Shown piece by piece: positions 52,623 through 61,538 of a DNA stretch of 64,000 nt (the stretch's first letter is position 1; the number at the start of each line of letters is the position of its first letter). The stretch lies in the NCBI RefSeq assembly GCF_039523795.1, contig NZ_BAAAFZ010000055.1, positions 1-64,000 of the forward strand, in the 5' to 3' direction. Made by a program: the position numbers and the translations under genes. The notes under the pieces are model-generated. The model did not search any database and had not been told where the DNA came from. It saw only the letters and a list, made by a program, of their open reading frames with translations. The DNA is from Craurococcus roseus (GTDB taxonomy: Bacteria; Pseudomonadota; Alphaproteobacteria; Acetobacterales; Acetobacteraceae).

Positions 52623-53765
52623 ATGGCGAATGAGACGACCGCCTCGCGCCCGCTCGAAGGGCTTTTCGTCGTTTCCATGGAGCAGGCGGTCGCGGCGCCC
52701 TACTGCTCGTCCCGCTTGGCCGACGCGGGGGCGCGCGTGGTCAAGATCGAGCGGGCCGAGGGCGACTTCGCCCGCGGCTACGACGCGGTTGCGCGCGGGC
52801 AGTCCAGCTACTTCGTGTGGCTGAACCGCGGCAAGGAGAGCATCGCGCTCGACATCAAGGAGCCGGGGGACAAGGCGCTGCTGGCGCGGATGCTGGCCCG
52901 CGCCGACGTGTTCATCCAGAACCTCGCCCCCGGCGCCATGGCCCGCGCCGGCTTCGGCAGCGCCGCGCTGCGCGAGAAGCATCCGCGCCTCATCACCGTG
53001 GACATCTCCGGCTACGGCGAGGAGGGCGAGTACGCCGGCATGAAGGCCTACGACCTGCTGGTGCAGGCGGAGAGCGGCCTCGCCTCCGTCACCGGGCGGC
53101 CGGAGGGGCCGGGGCGCGTCGGCGTCTCGGCCTGCGACATCGCCTGCGGCATGAACGCCCACGCCGCGGTGCTGGAGGCGCTGATCCACCGCGGCGTGAC
53201 CGGCCGCGGCAAGGGCATCGCGGTGTCGCTGTTCGACGGCATGGCGGACTGGATGACGGTGCCGCTGCTCCAGTTCGAGGGCACAGGCAGGGAGCCGCCG
53301 CGCATCGGCTTGGCCCATCCGTCCATCTGTCCTTACGGCGCTTTCGCCACCAAGGACGGCTCGCTGGTGCTGATTTCCATCCAGAACGAGCGCGAGTGGG
53401 TCTCCTTCTGCGCGCACTTCCTGGACGAACCGGACCTGCCGCAGCGCGAGGGCTTCCGCGTCAACAACGAGCGCGTGGCCAATCGCCCGGTGGTGGACGC
53501 GCACATCGGGCGCATGTTCGCCTCCCTCACGCGCGACGAGTGCGCGGCCAAGCTCCGCCGCTCCAACACGGCGTACGGCTTCGTCAACGACTGCGCCGGC
53601 CTGCGCGACCACCCGGCGCTGCGGCGCGTCGCGGTGGAGACGCCGGAAGGGCCGGTGGCGGTCAACGCGCCCGCGGCGCGGCTCTCGGACGGCGTGCGCG
53701 CGCTCGGCCCGGTGCCGGCGCTCGACGCGCACGGCGCGGCGCTGCGGGCCGAATTCGGCGGCTGA
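52623..53765 (+). CDS. CaiB/BaiF-type (class III) CoA transferase
   Basis: The 380-aa product transfers CoA between acyl-CoA and a free carboxylic acid. Family landmarks: SMEQAVAAPYCSSRLADAGA, RVVKIERAEGDFARGYD, SSYFVWLNRGKESIALDIKE (with the following acidic region), and AYDLLVQAESGLASVTGRPE. The catalytic aspartate of the class corresponds to the D in KAYDLLVQ. ATG 52623 has GAGGAG about 10-12 nt upstream. It forms a two-gene unit with the acyl-CoA dehydrogenase. Confidence 0.9.
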   Translation: MANETTASRPLEGLFVVSMEQAVAAPYCSSRLADAGARVVKIERAEGDFARGYDAVARGQSSYFVWLNRGKESIALDIKEPGDKALLARMLARADVFIQNLAPGAMARAGFGSAALREKHPRLITVDISGYGEEGEYAGMKAYDLLVQAESGLASVTGRPEGPGRVGVSACDIACGMNAHAAVLEALIHRGVTGRGKGIAVSLFDGMADWMTVPLLQFEGTGREPPRIGLAHPSICPYGAFATKDGSLVLISIQNEREWVSFCAHFLDEPDLPQREGFRVNNERVANRPVVDAHIGRMFASLTRDECAAKLRRSNTAYGFVNDCAGLRDHPALRRVAVETPEGPVAVNAPAARLSDGVRALGPVPALDAHGAALRAEFGG

Positions 53766-53769
53766 GGGG

Positions 53770-54612
53770 TCAGCGGCGGCGCGGCGTCGCCGCCGCCTCG
53801 GCCACTTCTTGGGGGCGCGGACGCGCGGCCCGGTCGGCGCGGCGGGCCACCGCGATCTCCGCCGGGACCGGGTCGAGGAGCCCCCTGCCCGCCACGGCGG
53901 CGCGGCTCCCGCGCTGCGAAAGGCCCAGGGCGACGGCCTGAAAACCGATGCCCGACGCGGTCGGCGACGGCCGGCCGCCGGCGCCGCCCCACGCCTCGAA
54001 CATCGCGTCGCGTTCGCGCTCGGCGGCTTCGCGCAGGCGCTCCGCCGCCAAGCGGTGCGCCATGCCGGGCCACGCCGCCAGCACCTTCAAGCGGTAGGCT
54101 TCGGCGCGCTCGGGTGTCTGCGAGTGGTAATGCGCCGCCGCGCGCTCCCAGTTGCGCGCGTTCTGGTGCAGGCGGGTGAGGAAGAGGCCCGCGTAGAGCG
54201 CGTTCGCCATCGGGTCGAAGGCTTCCTCCAGGCTGGCGAAGGCGCGCGGGTGGTGGTGCAGGTTCACTTGCAAGCAACCCACGTCGATCACCGTGACGCC
54301 GCGCGCCTGCAAGGCGCGCACGGCGGCGATGGCGGCCTCCTTGGTTTCGAAGAAGCGGCCCTGGCCTTGGGCGTTGATCGTCCACGGCCAGGACACGCCG
54401 GCGCCCGTGCGCGGGTCTGGCCGGCCGGACTCGACGCGCGCGATGGCGTGGAGCAGCGCGGCCGGCAGGCGGTGCTCCCGCTCCGCGGCGAGGATGGCTT
54501 GGCGGCAGAGCTGCCCCGGATCGGTCGCCGGCCCCGCGCCGCGCGTCGCCGAGGCGGGCGCCGCGCAGGACAGGGACAAGGCGATGACGCTCGGCAGCAG
54601 CAAACGGCGCAA
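53770..54612 (-). CDS. Lytic transglycosylase (SLT domain), exported
   Basis: The enzyme cleaves peptidoglycan glycan strands. The 280-aa product from TTG 54612 starts with a signal peptide (RRLLLPSVIALSLSCAAPAS), then REHRLPAALLHAIARVESGR with the catalytic Glu, SWPWTINAQGQGRFF, and DVGCLQVNLHHHPRAFASLE, the SLT signature. TTG 54612 is preferred because GGGAGGG lies 7 nt upstream and the signal peptide then starts correctly. The open frame above it shows no family similarity. The C-terminal third is low-complexity. Confidence 0.85.
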   Translation of the reverse strand: MRRLLLPSVIALSLSCAAPASATRGAGPATDPGQLCRQAILAAEREHRLPAALLHAIARVESGRPDPRTGAGVSWPWTINAQGQGRFFETKEAAIAAVRALQARGVTVIDVGCLQVNLHHHPRAFASLEEAFDPMANALYAGLFLTRLHQNARNWERAAAHYHSQTPERAEAYRLKVLAAWPGMAHRLAAERLREAAERERDAMFEAWGGAGGRPSPTASGIGFQAVALGLSQRGSRAAVAGRGLLDPVPAEIAVARRADRAARPRPQEVAEAAATPRRR

Positions 54613-54858
54613 AGGGGGCCCTCCCGGTGGACGGACCCGGGCGGGCCCGCGATGCGTTTCCGTCGCGGCGAACGGGCGGTCCGAGGCCCGACGCACGCCA
54701 CGCCGGCGCGGCCGGGCCGCGCCGTGCCCCGGATGGTCGCACCGCGAATCGGGCGCTTCCGGGGCATGCGTAGGGCAGTCGCACGAACGATGCGAAGATG
54801 GAAGGGCGTGGCGCTTCACCCTCTCGTCAGGCGCGCCGAGGTTCGACCCGGCGGACGG

Positions 54859-55767
54859 CTAGCGCAGGAAGGACCAGTCCATGCCGCGCAACGTCGCAAT
54901 CAGCGTCGTGAGATCGGCCTGCAACGCCGCCATGCCAGGCAAGCGCTCGATCCGCTCCTCGTTCATGTAAAGCGGCCGCGCGACCTCGATCTGCAAGGCG
55001 TGGACGCCATCACGCGGGCGGCCGTAGTGGCGGGTGACGTAGCCGCCGGCATACGGATCGTTGCGGCGCACGCGGTAGCCCATGTCGGACAGCGCTTCTT
55101 CCACCAGCCGCGTCGCGCGCGGCGCGCAGGAGGTGCCGTGGGCGTCGCCCAGCACGAAATCCGGCGGGTTGCCGGCCTGCGCGGGGTGCGTGGGCATGGA
55201 ATGGCAGTCGATGAGCAGGCAGCAGCCAAACTCGTCGCGTGTTTCGGCGATCAGCGCCGCCAGCGCGGCGTGGTAGGGCTGCCAGAAACGGCGGATGCGC
55301 CCCTCCGCTTCGCGGAAGGTGAGCTTGCGCCGGTACACCGGCTCGCCCGTCGCCACCACGCGGGCGATGGTGCCGAGCCCGGCGCCGACGCGTGGGCTGG
55401 CCGTGTTCACCCACGGGGGCAGCGGCTCGTCGAACATGCCCGGGTCGAGTTCCCAGGGCTCGCGGTTCACGTCGCAGAACACGCGCGGGAAGGTGGCCGC
55501 GAGCAGCGGCGTCCCGAAGCCGGGCGCCGCGGCGAACAGTTCGTCCACGAACCCGTCCTCGCTGCGGCGGAGCGCCACCGGGTCGAGCCGCGCCGCGGCG
55601 ACGAAGCTGGCGGGGTAGGCGCGGCCGGAATGCGGCGAGGCGAAAACGAGCGGCACGGCCGGCGTGCCCCCGGCCGGACGGGTCAGGAGGTAAGGCGGCG
55701 GCGCGCACGCCTCCTCGTCGGGCGTGGACAGGGGCGCGCCGGGGGTGAGGTCGGGGGGCAGATCCAT
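54859..55767 (-). CDS. N-formylglutamate amidohydrolase family protein
   Basis: The enzyme hydrolyses N-formylglutamate to glutamate and formate, the last step of one histidine-degradation route. The 302-aa product has VFASPHSGRAYPASF, RRSEDGFVDELF, DVNREPWELDPGMF, LLIDCHSMPTHPAQ and ALQIEVARPLYMNE, the family metal-site and substrate motifs. No hut genes lie nearby, so the substrate could be another N-formyl or related amide. ATG 55767 has no clear ribosome site. Confidence 0.88.
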   Translation of the reverse strand: MDLPPDLTPGAPLSTPDEEACAPPPYLLTRPAGGTPAVPLVFASPHSGRAYPASFVAAARLDPVALRRSEDGFVDELFAAAPGFGTPLLAATFPRVFCDVNREPWELDPGMFDEPLPPWVNTASPRVGAGLGTIARVVATGEPVYRRKLTFREAEGRIRRFWQPYHAALAALIAETRDEFGCCLLIDCHSMPTHPAQAGNPPDFVLGDAHGTSCAPRATRLVEEALSDMGYRVRRNDPYAGGYVTRHYGRPRDGVHALQIEVARPLYMNEERIERLPGMAALQADLTTLIATLRGMDWSFLR

Positions 55768-55819
55768 GGCAGGTCGGCGATAAGGCCATAGGCAAGTACG
55801 TCCGGCAAGGCGAGGACTC

Positions 55820-55848
55820 TTGCCGGTCCCCCGGCGGCGCGGTAAACA
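55820..55848 (+). promoter_or_regulatory. Possible promoter of tRNA-Val
   Basis: TTGCCG (55820-55825) and TAAACA (55843-55848) are 17 nt apart, 12 nt before the mature tRNA 5' end. Matches to consensus are moderate. Confidence 0.35.
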
Positions 55849-55859
55849 CCCGGCGGGCC

Positions 55860-55934
55860 GGGCGATTAGCTCAGCGGGAGAGCGTCCCCCTGACACGGGG
55901 AAGGCCAGTGGTTCAATCCCACTATCGCCCACCA
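55860..55934 (+). tRNA. tRNA-Val (anticodon GAC)
   Basis: The cloverleaf is complete. The acceptor stem GGGCGAT pairs with ATCGCCC, the D arm contains TAGCTCAGCGGGAGAGC, and the anticodon arm CCCCCTGACACGGGG carries GAC. The T arm is AGTGG-TTCAATC-CCACT. A discriminator A and encoded CCA follow. Length is 75 nt. It reads GUC (and GUU) valine codons. Confidence 0.97.
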
Positions 55935-56335
55935 CTTTTCAAGCACTTGGCGCGGGCGGCGGCGGAACCGGACGCCTCGGCCGCGCAGGCGGCAGCGGCT
56001 CCATCCCGGTTCAAAGCGCATCCAGCAGCCGCCAGCCGCCGTCCCGGGCGCGTCGCCTCGTCGTCTTCTGACCGGCCTTCTTCAACGCCGACCCTCCTAC
56101 CGGGCGCGCGGAGAGGGCGGTTGTTCCCGCCGGGATGGCCCGTGAGGCCGGCGGCCGTCGGCCGGCGACACTTAGCGCGGGCGCCGCCGCTTGCTACCAA
56201 GCGGATCGCGGACGGGCCGGGCGGGTCGCCACGGCTCACGGGCGCTCTTGGCTTCTTGTTCCGCCGTGAAAGGCGAAGCACGTGGGGGGCCGCCGAGATC
56301 GTTTTTGAACGCCACTGCGCACAGGGGAGGAAAGC
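55935..56335. other. Intergenic stretch after tRNA-Val
   Basis: About 400 nt of GC-rich sequence without a supported gene, RNA or clear terminator. Positions just 3' of tRNA genes are frequent integration sites, but no integrase, second T-arm copy or direct repeat is seen here. Confidence 0.4.
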
Positions 56336-56605
56336 GTGGCCTCGTATCTCTTGATCACGGACGGCCAACTCGGGGCATTCGCGGCAGCGGCGCGCGAGAA
56401 AGGCTTCGAAGCGTCCGACTTCGAGCTTCAGGAAGAGGTGTTCGACCCCCAAACGGCCGAGGTCGAAGCGCGGAAGGGCGATGTGGGCGTGAGGTGCCTG
56501 CGGACGGACGCGGTCACGGTCTACCCTCTCGGTGACGGCTCGGACTGGACCGCGAGCTTCGCCGCCGACCTCGGCGGCGGCAAGTTCGGCGACCTGCCCG
56601 GATGA
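56336..56605 (+). CDS. Hypothetical 89-aa protein
   Basis: A small acidic protein (VASYLLITDGQLGAFAAAAR, EEVFDPQTAEVEARKGDVGV, then VYPLGDGSDWTASFAADLGG). GTG 56336 has GGAGGAAAG immediately upstream, which makes translation credible. I recognise no family, membrane segment or signal peptide. It sits alone between the tRNA gene and the ABC-F gene. Confidence 0.65.
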   Translation: MASYLLITDGQLGAFAAAAREKGFEASDFELQEEVFDPQTAEVEARKGDVGVRCLRTDAVTVYPLGDGSDWTASFAADLGGGKFGDLPG

Positions 56606-56737
56606 TGACGGCACCTGCGGCGACGCCGGAGACGCCGGCGGGGCTGTTCTTCCCTTCGCACGCCCACGGCCGCCCGCGGGCACGGGCGTCGCGGCCACCG
56701 GCCGTCGACGCGCAGAGCGATCCGGACGGCTGAACCC

Positions 56738-58558
56738 ATGGCCCCGCCGCTTCTCCTTTTGCAAGACGCCCGTTTCTCGGTCGGCACGACCGCCCTGTTG
56801 CGGGACGCCACCCTCGCGGTGTCGCCCGGCGAGCGGCTCGCCCTGGTGGGCCGCAACGGCTCCGGGAAATCCACCCTGCTACGCATCGCCGCGGGCTCGC
56901 TGGCGCCGGAAGACGGTACCCGATTCCTCCAGCCCGGCGCCACGCTGCGCTACCTCGCGCAGGAGCCGGATTTCGGCGGGGCGAAGACGGCCCTTTCCTA
57001 CGTCGAAGCGGGACTGGGACCGGGCGACGACACCCACCGGGCACGGTACCTCCTCGAGCAGCTCGGCCTGACGGGCGACGAGGACCCGCGGCGCTTGTCC
57101 GGCGGGGAGGCCCGACGGGTCGCGCTGGCGCAAGCCCTGGCTCCCTCGCCCGACATCCTGCTGCTCGACGAACCGACGAACCACTTGGACCTCCCGGCGA
57201 TCTCCTGGCTGGAAGCCGAGTTGGCCGCGTCCCGCTCGGCGCTGGTGCTGGTCAGCCACGACCGGCGCCTCCTCCAAACGCTGTCCCGCGCGATGGTTTG
57301 GCTGGACCGCGGCGCCACCCGGCGGCTCGACGAGGGCTTCGCGTCATTCGAGGCTTGGCGCGACGCGGTGCTGGAAGAGGAGGAGCGCGAACGCCACAAG
57401 CTCGGGCGCCAGATCCTGCGCGAGGAGGACTGGCTCCGCTACGGCGTCACCGCGCGGCGCAAGCGCAACATGCGGCGCGTGGGCGAGCTGGCCGCGCTGC
57501 GGCAGCGGCGACGCGACGCCCTCCGGCCCCAGGGCGGCCCGCGCATGGCGGCGGCCGAAGCCTCCGGTTCGGGCACGCTGGTGATCGAGGCCCAAGGCGT
57601 CGCCAAGTCGCTCGGCGGACGGACGGTGGTGCGGGACTTCTCCACGCGCATCATGCGCGGCGACCGGGTGGGCATCGTCGGGCCGAACGGGGCGGGCAAG
57701 ACCACGCTGCTCTCGCTGCTGACCGGCGCCATGCCGCCCGACTCGGGCGCGGTGCGGCTCGGCACGGGGCTGTCGACCGTCGGCCTCGACCAGAAGCGGG
57801 ACAGCCTCGACCCGGCGGCCGGCTTGGCGGAGGTGCTGACGGGCGGAAGCGGCGACACGGTTTTCGTCAACGGCGTCCCGCGCCACGTCGTCGGGTACAT
57901 GAAGGACTTCCTGTTCTCGCCGGACCAGGCGCGCACGGCCGTGGGCGTGCTGTCGGGCGGCGAGCGCGGGCGGCTGATGCTGGCCCGGGCGCTGGCGACG
58001 CCGTCCAACCTCCTGGTCCTGGACGAGCCGACCAACGACCTGGACCTGGAAACCCTCGACCTGCTCGAAGAGGTGCTGTCCGGCTACGGCGGCACGGTGC
58101 TGGTGGTGAGCCACGACCGCGACTTCCTCGACCGGGTGGCGACCTCGGTGATCGTCGCGGAGGGCGGCGGGCGCTGGCAGGAATACGCGGGCGGCTACAG
58201 CGACATGGTCGCGCAGAGGGGACGCGGCGTGGAAACGGAGCCGCGGGCGGCGCCCAAGGCCGCGGGTGCGGCGGCCGCGGCGGTTCGGCCGGCGGCGCGG
58301 CTTCCTCCCGCCCCGACGCGGAAGCTCAGGCCGCGCCAGATGCACGCCCTGCAATCGCTGCCGGGCAGGATGAAAACGCTGCGCGACGGCATCGGCAAGC
58401 TGCAGCAAGCGCTCTCCGACCCGGGCCTCTACGCCCGCGACCGCGCCCGCTTCGACAGGTTCACGGCGGCGCTCGCCGCGCAGCAGGCGGAGCTGGACGT
58501 GGCCGAGGAGGAATGGCTCGCCCTCGAACTCCTGCGGGAAGAGATCGAGAGCGCCTGA
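56738..58558 (+). CDS. uup: ABC-F family ATPase, Uup-like
   Basis: The 606-aa soluble protein has two ABC cassettes without membrane domains. The first Walker A is VGRNGSGKSTLL, with signature LSGGEARRVALAQ and Walker B ILLLDEPTNHLDL; the second is VGPNGAGKTTLL, LSGGERGRLMLAR and LVLDEPTNDLDLETLD. A linker (EEEERERHKLGRQILREEDW) and a C-terminal Ala-rich then coiled-coil domain resemble Uup, an ABC-F protein that acts on the ribosome and affects DNA-transposition phenotypes. Specific activity is inferred from family. Confidence 0.92.
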   Translation: MAPPLLLLQDARFSVGTTALLRDATLAVSPGERLALVGRNGSGKSTLLRIAAGSLAPEDGTRFLQPGATLRYLAQEPDFGGAKTALSYVEAGLGPGDDTHRARYLLEQLGLTGDEDPRRLSGGEARRVALAQALAPSPDILLLDEPTNHLDLPAISWLEAELAASRSALVLVSHDRRLLQTLSRAMVWLDRGATRRLDEGFASFEAWRDAVLEEEERERHKLGRQILREEDWLRYGVTARRKRNMRRVGELAALRQRRRDALRPQGGPRMAAAEASGSGTLVIEAQGVAKSLGGRTVVRDFSTRIMRGDRVGIVGPNGAGKTTLLSLLTGAMPPDSGAVRLGTGLSTVGLDQKRDSLDPAAGLAEVLTGGSGDTVFVNGVPRHVVGYMKDFLFSPDQARTAVGVLSGGERGRLMLARALATPSNLLVLDEPTNDLDLETLDLLEEVLSGYGGTVLVVSHDRDFLDRVATSVIVAEGGGRWQEYAGGYSDMVAQRGRGVETEPRAAPKAAGAAAAAVRPAARLPPAPTRKLRPRQMHALQSLPGRMKTLRDGIGKLQQALSDPGLYARDRARFDRFTAALAAQQAELDVAEEEWLALELLREEIESA

Positions 58559-58725
58559 GCGGCGGCCCCCCGGAAGCACGTGGCGAAGCGAAGTCGTCGA
58601 GCGGGGCCGTCCGCCCCCCGGGCCGGCCGGTGGTGGGCAGCCGCTTGCCGCCGCATCCCCGATGCGATGCAATCCCCTGCCGCAGAGCTGCGCCAGAGCC
58701 GCCGGCGGGGTCGGAGGAGATGAGG

Positions 58726-59583
58726 ATGCCGCACCGCCGACGGCTGATGGCGGTCCTCGCAGCTGGCGCCCTGTGCCGTCCCGCTGCGGCGGCCTCCCCC
58801 GACGGCCCCGCACCGGCGGGTGGGCCACCTTCATCCCGAAACGACGGAGCCCGGCCGATGTCCCAGGACGTCCTATCCCAACTGGCGCCCACCGGCGTGC
58901 TGCGCGCCGGCATCAACCTGGGCAACTTTCTCCTCGTCACCGGCCGCGGCGCCTCCGGCGAGCCGGAGGGCGTGTCGCCGGACATGGCGCGCGCCATCGC
59001 CGACCGGCTCGGCGTGCCGGTCCGCTACGTGCCGTATGCGAGGCCGGGCGAACTGGCGGACGCGGCCGGGACGGGTGCGTGGGACATCGGCTTGATCGGC
59101 GCGGAGCCGCAGCGCGCGGAGAAGATCGCGTTCACCGCCGCTTACTGCGAAATCGAGGCGACCTACCTGGTGCCGTCGGGATCGCCCATCGCCTCGGTCG
59201 CCGAGGTGGACCGCCCCGGGGTGCGGATCGCGGTCACCGCCCGGGCGGCTTACGACCTCTGGTTGGAACGCAACATCCGGAACGCGGCCCTGGTGCGGAC
59301 GGACACCATCGACAGCGCCTTCAAGCGGTTCGTGGACGACGGGCTGGAGGCCCTGGCCGGCCTGCGGCCGCGCCTGCTGGCCGACGCGGAGGCGCTTCCC
59401 GGGTCCCGCATCCTCGACGGGAAATTCACCGCGGTGCAGCAAGCGATCGGCACCGCCCGCGCCAACGGGGCCGGGGCGGCGTTCCTGCGCGGGTTCGTCG
59501 AGGAGGCGAAGGCGTCAGGACTGGTCGCCCGCCTCATCGAGCGCCACAAGGTGCGCGGCCTTTCGGTGGCGCCGGCGGCCTAG
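58726..59583 (+). CDS. Periplasmic solute-binding protein (amino-acid ABC transporter type)
   Basis: The 285-aa product has a signal peptide (PHRRRLMAVLAAGALCRPAA) and a type II periplasmic-binding fold of the SBP_bac_3 family: TGVLRAGINLGNFLLVTGRG, GVSPDMARAIADRLGVPVRY, GAWDIGLIGAEPQRAEKIAF and YLVPSGSPIASVAEVDRPGV. ATG 58726 is favoured because GGAGGA lies 7 nt upstream; ATG 58720 is too close. No permease or ATPase gene adjoins, so it is an orphan binding protein or belongs to a transporter elsewhere. Confidence 0.86.
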   Translation: MPHRRRLMAVLAAGALCRPAAAASPDGPAPAGGPPSSRNDGARPMSQDVLSQLAPTGVLRAGINLGNFLLVTGRGASGEPEGVSPDMARAIADRLGVPVRYVPYARPGELADAAGTGAWDIGLIGAEPQRAEKIAFTAAYCEIEATYLVPSGSPIASVAEVDRPGVRIAVTARAAYDLWLERNIRNAALVRTDTIDSAFKRFVDDGLEALAGLRPRLLADAEALPGSRILDGKFTAVQQAIGTARANGAGAAFLRGFVEEAKASGLVARLIERHKVRGLSVAPAA

Positions 59584-59718
59584 CTCCCGACCGCGCGGCG
59601 CCCTCGCCCACAGGTCGCGGGCGTGTGGCGCGCTCGAGGCCCCGACACCCGCACCGCGCTCGGTCAGGCCCGCGTGGCGCCGGTTGTCGCGGCGCGAGAA
59701 CGGCGGCCCAAGGTCCGC

Positions 59719-60147
59719 TCAGAACCGGTGGTACGGGTAGCAGCGGGCCCGGTCGAGGACGAGGCTGAAATGCCTGCCCAGGGCGCCGATGGCGTCGGCG
59801 TGCTCCGGGTAGGGATCGGCGTTCCCGGGGCCGACAACCATCGGGCTGCAAGCCGGGTCAACCCGTCCCGCCTGCGGCGGCAGCATCGCGGTGGCGAGCG
59901 CGTTCCCGTCCGCGTCGCGCAGCGTGAGGAACACCGGCATGGTGCGGCGGACGTGCGCCGCGCGCCCGATGTCCTGCTCGATGTAGGGGCCCGGCGCAGG
60001 CCTGTAGGCCTGCGAGGCCTGCTCCCGCGCCCGCCGGAAGTGCTTCTCGACGGCGTGGCGCATCAGCTCCGACTCCCGGGCGGCCTCGGCCTCCGTCTCG
60101 ATCCGGAACCAAGTCTTCCGCCCCGCGGCGTCGCACACGTATTGCAT
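59719..60147 (-). CDS. Hypothetical 142-aa protein
   Basis: The product starts MQYVCDAAGRKTWFRIETEA and ends DRARCYPYHRF. It has a charged helical middle (RHAVEKHFRRAREQASQAYR) and no signal peptide or membrane segment. GGGAGGG lies about 9 nt before ATG 60147 and codon use matches the window, so it is probably real. I recognise no family. Confidence 0.7.
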   Translation of the reverse strand: MQYVCDAAGRKTWFRIETEAEAARESELMRHAVEKHFRRAREQASQAYRPAPGPYIEQDIGRAAHVRRTMPVFLTLRDADGNALATAMLPPQAGRVDPACSPMVVGPGNADPYPEHADAIGALGRHFSLVLDRARCYPYHRF

Positions 60148-60269
60148 GGCCGGCCGCCCTCCCGCGCGAAATGCGGGCCGAGGCTAACGAGAGGCGAGGC
60201 AGGAGGGAAAGGCCTTGTCTGCGGGAGCGGGCGGGCCGCCGTGCGGTCCTGCCGGGCACGCCGCCCGCG

Positions 60270-61361
60270 CTAACCCGGCCGCCCGAAGTCGAAGGCGACC
60301 TGGGCATCGTCCTCGCGCTCGCCCGCTCCGAAGCCGGACACGGCCACCCCGAGCAGCCTGACCTTCTTCTCGAGCGGGAACACGCCCCGGACCAGCTCGA
60401 CGGCGGCGCCCGCCAGCGCCGGCCTGCTGCTGATAGGCCCCGCGCCGGTGCGGCTGCGGGTCAGGGTGCGGAAGTCGGCGTAGCGCACCTTCACCGTCAC
60501 GGTGCGGCCGAAGGTTCCGGCCCCCTCGCACCACCTCCAGACCTCGTCCGCCAGGGCCTCGACCCCGGCCTCCACCTCGCCCGGGTCGCCGAGGTCCCGC
60601 GGGTAGGTGGTCTCGCTGCCCGCCGACTTGCGCGGCCTGTCCGGCCGCACGGGCCGGTCGTCTTCCCCGCGCGCGACGGCGTGGAGGTGCGCCGCGGCCG
60701 CCTTGCCGAAGTGCTCCCGCAAGAAGGCCAGCGGCCTTGCCCGCAGGTCCTCGCCCGTGCGGATGCCGAGCCGCGCCATCTTCGCCGCCGTGGCCGGGCC
60801 GACGCCGTGGAAGCGCGAGACCTCGAGGCCTTCGACGAAGGCCGGACCCGTCTCCGGGGTGATGACGAACTGCCCGTCCGGCTTGCGCTGGCCCGAGGCG
60901 AGCTTGGCCAGGAATTTGTTGTAGGACACGCCCGCCGAGGCGGTCAGCCCGGTGCGCTCGAGGATCTCCGCCCGGATTCCGCTCGCCACCCGCACGGCCG
61001 TCGGGACGCCCTTCAGGTTTTCGGTGACGTCGAGGTAGGCCTCGTCGAGGGAGAGCGGTTCGACCAGCGGCGTGTACCCGGCGAAGACGCCCCGGACCAC
61101 CCGGGACACGGCGCGGTAGACCTCGAAGCGGGGCGGCACGAAGACGAGGTCCGGGCACAGCCGCAGCGCCGTGCGCGAGGGCATGGCCGAGCGCACGCCG
61201 AAGGCCCGGGCCTCGTAGCTGGCGGCCGCGACGACGCCGCGCCCGCCCGCCCCGCCGACCGCGACCGGGCGCCCGCGCAGCGCCGGGTCGTCGCGCTGCT
61301 CGACCGACGCGAAGAAGGCGTCCATGTCGACGTGGATGATCTTGCGGACCGGCGTCGTCAC
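60270..61361 (-). CDS. dinB: DNA polymerase IV
   Basis: A Y-family translesion polymerase. The 363-aa product has KIIHVDMDAFFASVEQRDDP and PLSLDEAYLDVTE, holding the catalytic acidic residues, then TASAGVSYNKFLAKLASGQR, FHGVGPATAAKMARLGIRTG for the thumb HhH, and a little-finger domain. The C-terminal QVAFDFGRPG resembles a beta-clamp-binding motif. GTG 61361 is the start. No clear LexA box of the alphaproteobacterial GTTC-N7-GTTC type was seen upstream. Confidence 0.94.
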   Translation of the reverse strand: MTTPVRKIIHVDMDAFFASVEQRDDPALRGRPVAVGGAGGRGVVAAASYEARAFGVRSAMPSRTALRLCPDLVFVPPRFEVYRAVSRVVRGVFAGYTPLVEPLSLDEAYLDVTENLKGVPTAVRVASGIRAEILERTGLTASAGVSYNKFLAKLASGQRKPDGQFVITPETGPAFVEGLEVSRFHGVGPATAAKMARLGIRTGEDLRARPLAFLREHFGKAAAAHLHAVARGEDDRPVRPDRPRKSAGSETTYPRDLGDPGEVEAGVEALADEVWRWCEGAGTFGRTVTVKVRYADFRTLTRSRTGAGPISSRPALAGAAVELVRGVFPLEKKVRLLGVAVSGFGAGEREDDAQVAFDFGRPG

Positions 61362-61538
61362 CGGGCTGGGTCGTCCCTCGGTGGGCGCCGGAAGCTACCA
61401 CGCGGCGTCGGGCCGCGGCCACGACGGCGCGGGGGAGAAGGCGCCACGGCGACCGCGGCATCCCGGGTCCGCGCCGGGTCGTGCGACAGGGCCGCGGGCG
61501 CGGTACGCTGGCCAGGCAGCGAGGGGGGGGACGGAGCT

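Noticed and set aside
53770..54819. Longer lytic transglycosylase starting at 54819
   Set aside because: The extra 69 residues have no family similarity and would bury the signal peptide; TTG 54612 has a strong ribosome site.
55935..56335. Integrated element at the 3' end of tRNA-Val
   Set aside because: No integrase, direct repeat of the tRNA end or change in gene style is seen downstream.
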